DNA from: Pocillopora verrucosa | Taxonomy: Eukaryota > Cnidaria > Anthozoa > Scleractinia > Pocilloporidae | Length of the DNA stretch: 64,000 bases | Reading direction: 5' to 3' | Assembly (NCBI RefSeq): GCF_036669915.1 | Contig: NC_089319.1 | Coordinates: forward strand, 372,001-436,000 | Part shown: piece after piece, positions 21,300 through 33,884 of the stretch | Layout: each line of letters starts with the position of its first letter | How positions within the stretch are numbered: position 1 is the first letter of the stretch | Translations under genes and position numbers: made by a program | The notes under the pieces: generated by a model | Seen by the model: only the letters and a program-made list of their open reading frames with translations | What the model was told of the DNA's origin: nothing | Database searches by the model: none

Positions 21300-22790
21300 C
21301 CGATGGCCTAATTTAAAAGGCCGGTGATCAAAATGCTTTATCAATAAAATCCACGCTACAGTCCTAGTTTTCTCCTAATATTTTCATTCAAATTGGTACA
21401 AAACTTTCGCGTTTCTTTTCTGAAATGTACGTCAATTTCTGAAATTTTATAAAAGAGTATTTAATTCTCTTATTTCATGAAATGAGTCCTTACTTTACAT
21501 AGTGGAATTGTCGTTTAGCTTAGGTGTATGCATACCGGAAGCAGCGAGACTCACATCTCAGGTTTCAAAACAGTTTTCTAGAATCATTTTAAGATTATCT
21601 ATTTAAACAGTGACCTGTGGAGATGCCAGTTTGGAATATTTATCATATGTCATTCACACAAATTAAGCGGCTCTTTTCTTGCAATTTTTTTTTGAGAAAA
21701 GTGAAATGAGGCCTTACCCTTACTTTAGTCCTGAGTTTCTAAGTACTATCTAAGTTATTTTCAAGGTAAAGCATTTTTTTTCAACGCAAACACCTGAAGC
21801 ATTACTACTACTTCCTCTACCAGGTGGCATTGACACAAAGGGATTTAATTACGCGCTTTAATTTGTTTCCGTCAAGAAAAACGTTCGGTCTGCATAAAAT
21901 CAAATGGCAAAATGTCAGCGTAGCGTAATAGTTCAGACGTTTTTGAGAATACGACGGCTGCCACAAGTAGAAAGAAACCAGTTCTGACGCGCTTTGACGT
22001 CAAGCAATGAGCTAATAAGCCGCCACAGAAAGAACTTCCATGACAATCGCGTAGGGAAATAACTCTGAACTCCCAGCCACTTTAATTAATGGAAACGCGC
22101 TCACGAATGAAGTGTGCCTCAAAGTATGGTCGGGGTAGACCAATAGGAAAACAACAGTAGTAGACTGATTGACGGCTACAAATGAGCGGAAAAACTTGCG
22201 AGGCACTGAAAGCCTAAATCAATATTGATTATTCAGAATTTATGGTGGTTCTTTGAAAGACTAAGCCTAATTTTCTCCATTTTGGTAATAACTTCTGCAC
22301 TAGAATGCCACCATGAAAAACAATTTATTTCAGGAATATTTGGCTTGATTTGCGGGGAGAAAAAGCTTCACGCCATTTACACTTTGTATGAATTATGTTA
22401 GTGTCTGATGAAGAAAAGTCCTCGCCTATGAGGCGTCTAATATGTTATCTTCATTTTCCACTGATCATGCAAAAGCTTTATTAAACACTCAAATTCTAAC
22501 ACTATGTATGAAACTTGTCTCATGAAACTAATTAAAACGGCACATGCAGCGCTAGTGACCTACAACTTAGTTTGAGAAAATCTGAGATCATAACCAGAAG
22601 AACATAGATAAAATTCCTATGAAAGCGCTTGGAATTAATATTTTTGTTTTGCCTAGTATGCCCGTTTATCATGAAAAAAAGCATTATTTTTCATAATTAT
22701 TTTTATGTGGTGTACATAGTACCAAAAGCGTACTAATCGCTGACCCAAACCAAAATTTCTAAGTCAAGAAGAAAAGTCACAACCGCCTCA
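21300..22790. other. Intergenic, no gene seen
   Basis: Spacer between two GPCR loci. A 64-codon minus-strand frame (22012-22206) shows no GPCR or other motif. Nothing else could be supported. Confidence 0.5.
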
Positions 22791-22794
22791 ACTT

Positions 22795-23709
22795 TCATGT
22801 AGATTTCCCTACGGTGGGGATACCACCTGCTGTTGATATTCTTTCTTGCAGAGATCTTTTAAGCACTAATTCGTGTGCCGAATTACATGGGAATATGTTT
22901 CTCAGTATGCTCATGATGGTTTGACGAATTGGTCTTATCCTCCAACAGTAAATAATAGGATTCAGAGAGGAGTTGAAAAACATTACAGTCCGTGAGTAGA
23001 AAAGTGAATTGCCTTCACCTTTACGTACCACATATAAAATTATGCTACAGTACATCGGCAGATAACAAACTAAAACTAAAAGATACACATACAGTGCACT
23101 AACAGCAGATTTTCTTGGTTTTGCTGCCAGTGCTACTTGCTGTACCTGCAAGTCTGCCTGGATCTGGTTTCTGTGGCGTTTAATAGCTTGAGATAATCTC
23201 AAATTAACAATTGTCATGTAAACGAAACAAAGACTCCAAACGATTGCGACGAGAGAGAAGACTTTGTATATGTCTTTCCAAATCCAAACTAGTGAAATAC
23301 CTACACTTAATATCCATATCAAGATCACTGCACCAACGACACGTTTGTGGGTTACAAGTTCCTTATATCTGAGATGAAGATGAACAGCCAGGAATCTGTC
23401 CATACTCAGAGCGATGACGCTGAGAAGTGAAGCAGTGCATAGAGCACATACAATGACCAGTATGGTGGATGTCAAGGCATGGTCTGCGGTGTTTTGCTTG
23501 GGCCAAATGACAATTAGTATAATGTATAATGGTTGAGCTAACAAACCAGCAATAAGATCAGAGACTGCAAGACTCAGGAGAAGTATTTTGAAAGGAGCCG
23601 GTAAGGATGAAGTTTTCCTCAAAGCGTGAATTGTAAAAGAGTTGAACACAATGGCGGAGAAGGATGTGCAGGCGTTCAAGACGAGATTGACGATGTGCGA
23701 GACTTCCAT
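22795..23709 (-). CDS. Class A (rhodopsin-like) GPCR, intact, intronless (cluster member 3)
   Basis: A 304-aa single-exon receptor for the plasma membrane; ligand unknown. The seven hydrophobic segments are in order: TM1 with an FNSFTI asparagine, TM2 LAVSDL, and TM3 ending MDRFLAVHLHLRY (DRF in place of DRY). TM6 has VCYLP instead of CWxP, and TM7 has NSSLNPIIYCW followed by a helix 8 with a palmitoylation-type Cys (NIFPC). The position usually held by the TM3 disulfide cysteine (25 residues before the DRF Arg) is Thr, and the second extracellular loop is very short without Cys. Melanocortin-type receptors also lack this bridge and have a short loop, so the MECA group is the nearest guess. 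Start: first Met, nine residues before TM1. Confidence 0.93.
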   Translation of the reverse strand: MEVSHIVNLVLNACTSFSAIVFNSFTIHALRKTSSLPAPFKILLLSLAVSDLIAGLLAQPLYIILIVIWPKQNTADHALTSTILVIVCALCTASLLSVIALSMDRFLAVHLHLRYKELVTHKRVVGAVILIWILSVGISLVWIWKDIYKVFSLVAIVWSLCFVYMTIVNLRLSQAIKRHRNQIQADLQVQQVALAAKPRKSAVSALYVYLLVLVCYLPMYCSIILYVVRKGEGNSLFYSRTVMFFNSSLNPIIYCWRIRPIRQTIMSILRNIFPCNSAHELVLKRSLQERISTAGGIPTVGKST

Positions 23710-23829
23710 GCTGTGCTGAAAAAGAAAAATACTTTAAGCGTTGGCACAGAGAAGTTTATGGTTAACTATCTTATGCGCCGATTTCGGGCTTATGAACGTG
23801 ATACGCTTTAATGATGAACAGCTGCTCAC

Positions 23830-26800
23830 ATCTGAGATATTATGTTCATGGATTCGTTTTACATACCTGATCTAAAAATAACGTACCCTTTCAGATGCCG
23901 ATACCACTTCAAGTCGAAGTCCTTCATCTAAGCTTGATAGAATCAAGAACAACAGGGAGGTTTTGCAATTTTATCATCGTTGATGTCTGGTAATATTTCA
24001 ATGATTGATCTTCAAGAAGGGTTAATGAATGATAAGATAGACGAGGATGGTTTCTTTAATATACATATTTTTCATATGCACTTTGTTAAATAAATTCCAT
24101 ATTTCCATTTTATTCAATGAGCATAGGGGTGAAAAGAAAACGAAATTTAGACTTCGGAATCAGAATCAAACTTGGACTGAAATTTTCTTAAGTCAGAAAT
24201 GCATTAACTGTTTTTTTGGCAGTCTTTTTCGAGAGTTAGTGGGTAAACTTAAATCATGTGTAAAAGAGAATAATTCTCAAAATGTATAATTTTAACTAAA
24301 AATCAAATTACGCAACGTAGTCGATTGTGGTACGAGTCAATTCGATCGAGGGTGGGTTCACCTGTCCTTTTAAGAATTAGCTTTTTCCAATGAATAAACA
24401 ATTGCCACACGAAACTACTTGAGAAAGCTTTGGTAAGGAGTGCTGAGAAAAAATTGCACTTAAGCTTTAGTCAACGATTATATTTTCTTCCTTCTGTTTG
24501 CATTTCTGTATATGTGTCCAAAAATAGAGGAAGAACCTCTCAAACTTAAAGTTATTTCTGCTTTAATTATTTTTTGTCAATTAATGATATTTTCAAAAAG
24601 GAACCCGCGCTGACGTTTTTGACATAATTTGTTTTTGGTTCAGGTTATTTTCTCGAATTCTCCTCAGTCCAATTGTAAGTGAACAGAGTAATATTAAGAC
24701 CAAACTGTGAACAGGCAATGCATTTTTATGTTTTTGTAGTACTTAAAAGAAAGGATATTCATTATCAGGATGGAATGAATCATTTCCCTTTAAAAACTGT
24801 CGTTTTAAAAGATTTTTTACGGTCTTCTTGTTTAGTGAGGAAGTGAAACTAATTTAAATACATATTTATGACGCTGTACTCCGTCTGCCTCGCTAAACAT
24901 TCATTAAATGTTAGAACAGTGCGACAGAAGACGTTTCAAAATAAAATTATGGCGGCTTAGATTATCTGTTATCGCCTTCAATTAACTCTGAATTAAGCAA
25001 GCATCGAGAAGACTACGAAAAGTTTCGGGTAATTTCCGGAAATTTGCATATGATAAATACTTTTTATTATAGGGTTAACTCAGGACGAACTGAACGGATA
25101 TCATCTCCCGTTCATGATGTTGTCATTGTCCCGTCATTGTCGCTAGCGACATAAGGTCTTCTGAGCACTACCCAGGGTGTACTTTAAATTTACTTTGCTT
25201 AGACTTTCTCGGTCCTTTTCTTGTTTAATATGATCGCGACGACGGGATAATTTATTCCTCCAAAGTGATTGTCTTCTATTTCCAGTAACAAAGAGTGTGA
25301 TCTCCTTTTCATCATTGAGGCTTTTGATCGAAGCTCTATTCTGTTTTAAGAAAATAAACATAAGAACGTTCGTACTTCAAAATGGACTGATTAAATGATG
25401 TTTATATTGATCTTCATTCTAATTTTGCATATGTTGCCGGCAGTGGCGTATCGAAAGTTAATGGGTGGGAAGGGTAGGTTTTGAGTTTGATCTTCCATTA
25501 AACATGGCTTCTCATGAAAAGCATTGTTTTCGTTAATTTTCCTGGTGGGCAGTTTTGCACAATTAGAAGCCAAGCTTACCTTCTGCCGCTGCTTAGCCAG
25601 TAGAAAAAGTCCCTCTGGGCCAAGGGTGGTTGAGTGGCAAAAGCAAGAGCCTGGGCTGCAGAGGGGGTGGAATCGACAAGGAGGTGCGGGTTTGTTTTGC
25701 CAATTCTTAACAGAAATAGTTAAAGATGCGAACCATTAATAAAACATAACGAGAACAAAAGCAAAGGATAGACAGAAAAAATAACGAAACAAATTAACAA
25801 ACAGGTGTGTTACTCATAAAGCTTGAGGTAAAACTAATAAGAAATCCTTAGGAAAGTTGAATTTTCTGCTTTGAGCGAATCTGAACCTCAGAGATCAGGA
25901 GTTTCCTCTTGTATTAGAAGAAAATTATTTCATCTCAAAATTACCAGATATCATGGCAAAAATTTCAGGTGTATTCATGATAGTTTTCCTAAACAGCTTA
26001 TCGTAGCTATGGTTACAAAGCGCGCTAAGGGTCTCATGTCGAAATGACAAATAACTATTTTTCGAGTTAAAAACTCCAAAGCTTAAATTATCTCCAAACA
26101 GTATGTCGAGGGGAATAACATAAGGTGCGAAGAGTCGGTTAACTCATTCAAATTTGTTCAACGAATCGAAAAATCAGCCACGAAACCGGATACATAAAAT
26201 GAATTTAAGGCTAAAAAGTGCAGCTGTAAAATTTGCAATAGAAGTGAGACATATAATTATGTCGATCTTCGTTAATTGAGAATCTTCCAGAAATAAATTG
26301 ATGCACATTTAGTATTCGGAAAAAACCGGTGAGCTAATGGGGTCTAACTTTCACCAAGCTGTTTTATAAAAAAGCGATAAAAAACTTTTTAGTGTCGTGA
26401 TGATTCAGATTTTTACATAATCGAAGCCATAAAAACTCTTCAATAAATAAAATTGTTCCTGGCAGTATCCGGTTCTTGGGTCTACTCATTTCCTTTTTTC
26501 CAATAACTGCTGTGAAAACTACGACAAGTGTGTATTGAATGTCATTTGGATTCGTCTCGGAAGAAAGGGCTGGAGAATTAATACTGGATCTTTATTTGTT
26601 TAAAGACTTATAAACTTCTAGTGTAGAACCACTATTAAAACCAAATTCACAACTACAACAAAAAAAACACAAAATTAAAATATAATAGCTTCCACTCGAG
26701 GAGAAGAAAAAGCATTTTGAAAAAATAGAATTTCTGATTTCCCTGAAGTCATTTCGTCGGGGAGTTGTCGGCAACTCCTCTGAAAGCAACTAAAAGGTCA

Positions 26801-27360
26801 ATTCAAATTTAATTAGATGTTTGTAGGTTTAGCCACGACGCTGTATCAGTCCGTGTATTTTTATCTTCTATAATGACTTATGCAGCCATGAAAAATTTGA
26901 ACGTTTCCTTGTTATTTTGTAAAAGCTCTCCTATAGATTTTAGTGCAAGACAACGTAGACAGCTGAAGCGCTTTCATTCATTTTTGAAATTCAAATTCAA
27001 ATTATCACCATGCTTAACATTTATGTTCAAACTATATCGACCTTGGCTTTGAAGATATGTACAATAGTAACCAATACGTTTTGATATATACCTTTCCATG
27101 AGTGCATTTAATTTAGAATTTCATAAATACAAAGCACTTATTTTCTGTGGCAATGTCATTAGCAGCGAGCAATTGAAATATTCTCCTTCAGGCCGGCTCC
27201 CTACTTTGTTGTTGTCCTTATCATTTAAGATCAATTTCGAGTATTACAAATGGATCATCATATTACTACTTAATGCAGGCTGTTAACTAAAATAGTTGTT
27301 AGGTTGTGTTATTGTATCCACTCTTATAATAACTTTCAGGTGCAACATTAAAAAAGGTTT
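23830..27360. other. Intergenic, no gene seen
   Basis: About 3.5 kb of AT-rich spacer inside the GPCR cluster. Open frames here are short and without motifs. No GPCR remnant, repeat palindrome or RNA gene was recognised. Confidence 0.5.
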
Positions 27361-27383
27361 AACTTGTTTTCATGCTATGTTGC

Positions 27384-28268
27384 TTACTTTCTGCACGGAT
27401 GTGTATTTCTGAGAATGTTAATGATGGTGTGCCGAATGTGTCTCATACTCCAACAATAAATAACCGGGTTTAAAGATGAATTCACACACACAAGAGTCCA
27501 ACTGTATAACCTAAAGGTTTTTAAAGAATCAGAAAGCTCGCCATGGCTAACAACCATATTAGTGCAGTATTCAGGCAAACAACAGACTAAAAACACAAGA
27601 TAAACGTAAAATGTGCTAATGGCAGTTTTCCTCATCCTTGCAGTATGCTCCATGTCACCGACATTCTGCTCGGTTCGCCGTACTTGCAAGGACTGTATTT
27701 CCCTCAAGTGGCGTTGTACAGCGAAATAAATCCTGCAGTAAACTAATCCTGTGCAAATAAGACAGAACCCTAAAACTACAGGAAAATAATTTTGAAGGAA
27801 AAGAAGCGACCAAAAATAGCCGGTTACTGCAAGAAATACACTAAACATCCAGATTGATATCACGGCCAAAACAGTGCGTCTCTGAGTGACAAGCTCTTGA
27901 TATCTGAGATGAAGATGTACAGCCAGGAATCTGTCCACGCTGAGGACAAAAACACTGAGTAATGAAACAATGGAAAAGGTGTCCGCGATGGCATACATGG
28001 CATTATCCGTTGATTTGTCAACAGGATCGGCGCCTTTCAGCTTTATAACTAAAAGCACAACGTAATAAGGTTGTACAAAAATGCCGACACCCAGATCTGA
28101 GACAGCAAGACTCAGCAATAATGTTCTCAGCGGCCTCGGCAGAGACGATGTTTTTCTCATCGCGTAAATTGTTATGATGTTCAACACGATAGCGGTGTAG
28201 GATAATAATGCGTTGAGCACACAATTGGTGACCATTGATGAATGATACAGGTCCTCAGTGCTTGTCAT
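27384..28268 (-). CDS. Class A (rhodopsin-like) GPCR, intact, intronless (cluster member 4)
   Basis: A 294-aa paralogue of the receptor at 22795-23709. Features are TM2 LLLSLAVSDLGVG, TM3 end VDRFLAVHLHLRYQELVT and a basic loop 3 with LREIQSLQVRRTEQN. TM6 is TAISTFYVYLVFLVCCLP and TM7 is VNSSLNPVIYCW, with tail RNTHPC. The slot for the TM3 disulfide cysteine holds Asp, and no Cys is seen in the short second loop. The tail ends four residues past helix 8, shorter than in the 304-aa paralogue. Ligand unknown; TM6 and TM7 variants match its siblings. Start: first Met, with a short acidic N-terminus and no obvious glycosylation site. Confidence 0.93.
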   Translation of the reverse strand: MTSTEDLYHSSMVTNCVLNALLSYTAIVLNIITIYAMRKTSSLPRPLRTLLLSLAVSDLGVGIFVQPYYVVLLVIKLKGADPVDKSTDNAMYAIADTFSIVSLLSVFVLSVDRFLAVHLHLRYQELVTQRRTVLAVISIWMFSVFLAVTGYFWSLLFLQNYFPVVLGFCLICTGLVYCRIYFAVQRHLREIQSLQVRRTEQNVGDMEHTARMRKTAISTFYVYLVFLVCCLPEYCTNMVVSHGELSDSLKTFRLYSWTLVCVNSSLNPVIYCWSMRHIRHTIINILRNTHPCRK

Positions 28269-28269
28269 T

Positions 28270-31200
28270 GTTTAGGACACAAACGGAGACCGAGCGGCTT
28301 TACAGATAATGCGAGGCTTGTCGAACAGGACACTAACAGGGTTGATCGTTGGACAAAATATTAACCTCTCAAGAATCAAAGACTCTTTAAATTATCTGTG
28401 ACTCCCCGGTGCTCTCGACTGACGAATTTGACGTTAATTGCCATCTACCAAACCATATTTTGGCTACCTCCCATGATCCTGCAAACATAAAATTGAGAAA
28501 ACCTTTTCAGGGTATATTTCCAGTGTATGATATATTTTGTTTTACCATTACAAAGCAAGAGGAAAGGTCAATTGATAAAGTCTTTCTTTTATGCATTTAG
28601 ATTCTGTATTTCTCGCTTGTCTTTGTCTTTTTTATAAACATCAGAGGGTGAAATAAATATCGAATTGGCTTTTGAATTTACATAGAAATGTCAACAAAGT
28701 TTGAATTAATCCGATTTACCCGGATTCAGATGGAAAATATTTATTTCATCTCTTTCGCGGAAGCGTTTCCTCAAGTTTAATTTCCATTGAAACCCCATTC
28801 TATATTTCAACAATTTTGAACAATCACTATACGTGATAAATTTACAGAAAACCGATGGCAGTTTCAAGGCGGATTCATTGACTGTAATGAACAGATGGCC
28901 TATGCTAATTAGTTATGCCACGTTTATTCCAAGTTAGAGCAAAATACGAAATCAATCAGACAACAAGGGTGTCTTTGTCCTGTTCCTATAAATTGATCGT
29001 ATGAAAGCTTTTTCAACTTCAATGATGTCCTTGATAATAGTTTGATCGCGCATAAATATTATTTCCGTGGAGATGAACTTGGAGATGTTCTGACTGATGG
29101 CTTAAATGTTTTGATATGTAAAGTCAGATGTAACTCAGTTTTTATTGATCTCCACAGTGAAGTGTTTTGTAGTTAAACGTTGGTTTGGGCCGCTGGCCCT
29201 TCAAGGTTCCTGAAAAAGATAACTCAGGAAGTTTATTTGATTCCAAGGCAGTTGAGGAAGTTTCTAAGGAGCCTTTAAGGAGTACGCAAGACTACGTGTT
29301 ATGTTAAACGTCACTCGTTTGTTTTAACAAATAGTAATCGCTGTTTTCTTACAAAATAGAAGATTGATATCGTTTACTTGTAGCTTTGGAGCTTCTGAAT
29401 TGTTTTCCTCTCAACAGGCCTCAATTAATATCTGCAAATATGAATCAATGGTGCAATTATAGCAAAAAAATTAAATTTACAAGCAACCTTTCAACGTCCT
29501 CAAGATATTATAATATTTTTAATTTCAATTTACACGAGGAAAAAAATAAATTGACCATCTTCGCAGGTACAAATGTCTGGATCAATAAATGCTTTTTTCT
29601 AAGTGATCGAGAAAGTGCAATTTATTGAATCCTGCTGTTTCTAATAGACCAGAAAAGTAGGCGGGGTTTTCTAATTTTGTCTTTGTTAGAGAATTGCTAG
29701 CGCATCCAAGCTTAAAAAGAGAAATCAATCTTCAAAAATTCACAAATGTTTAAACGATATGCAATTATAAAACGCCGACCAATGTCGTTTATTTGTTTGT
29801 TGGAGATGAACCAAAGGATCGAAATTTCAATGGACTCCTGTTCAGCGATTGATAAACAATCAGTCATTTCATTTCACATCTCGGAACATCAAAGAAGACC
29901 TTAACGGGAGTATTAGCATAACAGAAACCCCACAATTAATAAATTTTGCCTTAAACAGCGTGTATTGAGTTTCAAGCCTTGAACCATGCCCAAATTCTGC
30001 CGAATCCGCTCTTATCTTCTGGCTTTGTTTCATTAAAACCCTCAAAGCTTTGAGAGGTTCCATGTTTTAATTGCCAGATGATTCCGGCTTCTTAAAAGCA
30101 GAATCGCTTTTCAGTGTAATAAACTGTCGACTGGATTCTTAAAAAAAATCGATAACATTATATGCCTAACCCTTTCAATGCGTTTCTCGTACAGATGGCG
30201 GTTTTTTTCTTCCATTTCTTCTTTTGCTTGTGATGTTTGCAAGCAACTTTCTGATATACAGCATTGAAAATGAAGGTTTACCTGTGAGTATCAACCACTG
30301 GTCAGTTCGTCGCCGTCAGAATTATTAATTATAATGGTTCTCTGATCGATCAGCCGGGCCAGTTGTATTTAAATGAGAAGGTGACACTTCCCCGTGTTTT
30401 TTCCGATTAGTGGGTTGACAAATTCCGAAGGTTATTCTACAAGTAGAAGGTCAACGAGTAGTAGATTAAAAATTGTAAAAGGAAATACGGAAATGCATTA
30501 ATTAGTTATAGGGAGTAGCTCAATATGATAATCACAAGGATTTATGATCTATTGGCTCTCCAACTAAAGTTATAAGATGAATACAAGGTACAAAGGCAAA
30601 AACTTCGTAAAAAATGATATTAACCATCAAAGATATGATTAATGCTCCTTAGGTAATATGATTTGAAATGAGTATGAGAAATTTTAGCTCGATAAATGCA
30701 AAGCTAACCATTAATGCATAGGATAATGTCATTGTTAGCTGGCAAAGCTTCTAAACGAATGGAATGTCCAAGTTTTGTATCTAAATTTTTCTTAATCTTG
30801 GCAAGTAGTAACTTCCTGACGCTTTTACTCTCTCGATTGAACTTTGGACAAGAATCACTTGTAAGTATACCTCATAAAAAAGGAAATTATTTGTCTCTTG
30901 TTTCTTTACCCATACATGTGACCCTTAGGGAAGTAAAAATAGTTTCAAACAAAGCTGTTGATGTTATCTAACCATTCGAATGATATCACGGAAGTTTAGG
31001 CGATTGTGGTTTTCCCCGCCCATCAGTATTTTCCTTCGTTATGTTTATATAATGTCTGAAAGGTTATTACCTTTCAGTTTTCCCCGTGGCCATCGTGGGA
31101 AAGTTAAAAAGGAGTCGTTTATTGTATAAGTATATGGTAATAGTGAAAAGTTGTAAATAAACTTTAGTACGAACTGAGTATGACTCTTATTACAACCAAT

Positions 31201-33880
31201 ACAAAGTAAGGGCGATAAAACGCTAAATTTTGGCAAAGCTTGTTATCAAGCTCGGTTGTCATAGGAACATTAGTTATACTGTATAACTAAAAACGATTAC
31301 CTTTCAAACTTGGTTCCAAATTTAAGAAATTGTTAAGACGTTTGGGAAGACCGATGAGAGGGTCTCATGATTTTGATATCAACGATTTAAAGTTTGTAAT
31401 TCATTCGGGTTTTAAAAATTTCGGGTCGTAAGTTTTCAACTTGGACCGGCTGGCAGCATCTGAATTAGAATGTAATTAACTTGGCTAGAAAACGGATAAA
31501 ATGAGGTAAACAGGTTCTAGTTTTCTACCAATAGTATGTCACCTTTAATACGAAGGCTTATCATGTCTATTGACAAGCTGTCTGTCAAATTCAACGCCCA
31601 CTCAATTTCCGTAAACTCTCGAAATTATTAGATTGTTTATAAGGCCACTGGCAAAAACAATGTACAACAGATATTTCGAAGTCACATAAATTTCCCTTTA
31701 ATGCAAGCTGCAAAGTTACCTTTCAAGGCCCATGAAGTATTGTTGGAAAATGAATATTGTGTACTTTTGAAGTGTTACCTCTGAAAGAATAGATACTAGT
31801 TTTCAATTAATTTAAAAATTAATCGCTCTAAGACTCTCCTTGGCATTTTTAATAAAGCTACAATTTTCAATTGGAAGTATTTTGAAGGCCTAATTATCAA
31901 TATTATTTTCAATTGTTACCAAACGATCATGACCGTGTCTGTTGACCAGCGTTTGACACTTAGAAATTTCCGCTATGCATTTCACTGTTTTTAGTTGACT
32001 GCCCTCGAACAGATCATAGTATATATTCATACAGCTAATTTCTCCCTTCTTCAGCAGTCTTCTAGAGGGTGTAAACTTAAATATTAGTTGTTCTAATGTT
32101 GAAATGTCATAATCATCCAGTGAGAGGCATTTATTGTATTCGAAACTTTAACATTTTTTCCACCACTAGTCCATGATAGAAAAAAGCTTTTTCCTTCACT
32201 AAATAGCAGTTCAAAACATCGATAAGGGACTCCTCTAATCAAGTACATAGGGACTGTATTTCTATTTTTAGTGCCAAAAATCCCGATATGAGGTCTTAAA
32301 TCAGTTTCAATACGACGCACTGCATCCGCATTAGACTATGTCACAAACAATATTGCTGACCTGAGGCAGACAACACCAGTGAGCAGTGGGTGGGAATGTT
32401 ACTGAGATTTTGACTAAGATTTTCAAGAACGTTATCGGAATCGACTGCTGATAAGAAATCGCTTAAAGTGCGGCCTTGAGTGACAAGCTATAGAAAGGTT
32501 AAAATCGAACTTGAACTATTTAACAAATAGAGCCAATATTTCGGCATATTTTTAAATAAAAACTTTCCAGAATAAGTTCTGTCCAGTTTTTTTTATATGT
32601 TACGTGCTCGGCAAAAATTTTCAACTAGATCTGTAAGTTTTTCTTTGTGTGAAGAGGCCATGTGTTCCACTGGGGGACCCTCAAGGGGTGACGTATAACG
32701 TGAACAGCTGTTCTTATTGTTTTACAATATATGATTTTTATAAACTGATAAGTCACTCGGAAATTGATTCAAACGAACGAAACGAAAGAAAAAGCGAGCC
32801 TATTTTTTTACTTTGAAATAGGAATATGGCACGTGAAGAGCGATAGATTACGATGGAGCAACTCTTGTCTAGCATGGTTGCTGTAACTTACACGTGTTGA
32901 TTTCATATAACGCTGCAAGGTCATTTGTGCAGCAAATACGCATAGTGATTATGTGGGAGTATTAAAAAGTTAAATACATATTCATTTATACACATGTGAA
33001 TCTTCATGACTCAGTTTAGTTTTCATCGAAATACATACACTTTATCTTTTCCTGTACTAAAACAATTATTCACATCTACTTCGGTGAACAATTGATAACT
33101 AGTTCCAGTCAACGTCAAAAAAGATATCATTTCTCTTTTTTTTTTTATATTTTATTCAGTGAAATCATTCTTTTATCAGCTTGTTGCGAAATGTTGGTTT
33201 ATTTCGCTCATTAGCCTACTACCCTTCCTCCCACAGGGTAAAAGGCTCGGTCTTCGTAATATTACTGCAACTTCATGTTGCACAGGATATCATTTTATTA
33301 CTTATTAATAATTTACATGAAAAAGCATCACAGAAAGTCAAGAAAGACGAAATTTTAACAGCGCTATCAGATCAGTAATCAGAAGTGCATAATTTTTTAT
33401 GTGTATTATTTCACCATGACTTCGACTGACTTTGTATCAGTACGACACAGAAACCAAAATATTAGTTTATTTCTGTCAATATACCAAAAACGTGTCGGAA
33501 ATTGAACTCTTGACGCGCGACTTTGTCTCATCTGCTGCTCGTGTCGACTCGTCGGTGAATAATACTTGCCATTCATTTCCCAACTAGCCAATCAGCGCGC
33601 GCGAGAAGCTCTATTTACCTGTGTGGTGAATTAAAATTAACGTCTCAATTCAACAAAATCAACGAAGTTATATCTCAGTTCCACTTCACTGGATCGACAT
33701 GTAACTCGTCAGATTATTATTTTCACCCGGTTTTTGTGTATATAACTAACAGAAAAGTTAATACATCGGCGGGTGATCGACTCACAACTGGATAAACTTC
33801 ATAAAGTGTTCACAAACTTTTAAATTTTAAAAAATCTAGAAATCATTACTTCACTTTCTCTTTGTGAAATATCTCCACAT
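28270..33880. other. Intergenic, no gene seen
   Basis: About 5.6 kb between two GPCR genes, AT-rich. None of the open frames (for example 29386-29628, 30714-30971, 32093-32320) shows a motif or a convincing splice pair. No palindromic repeat of the types seen elsewhere was noticed. Confidence 0.5.
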
Positions 33881-33884
33881 TTCA

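Noticed and set aside
22012-22206. Minus-strand 64-codon frame as a sixth GPCR remnant
   Set aside because: No TM segment or receptor motif matches the cluster members.
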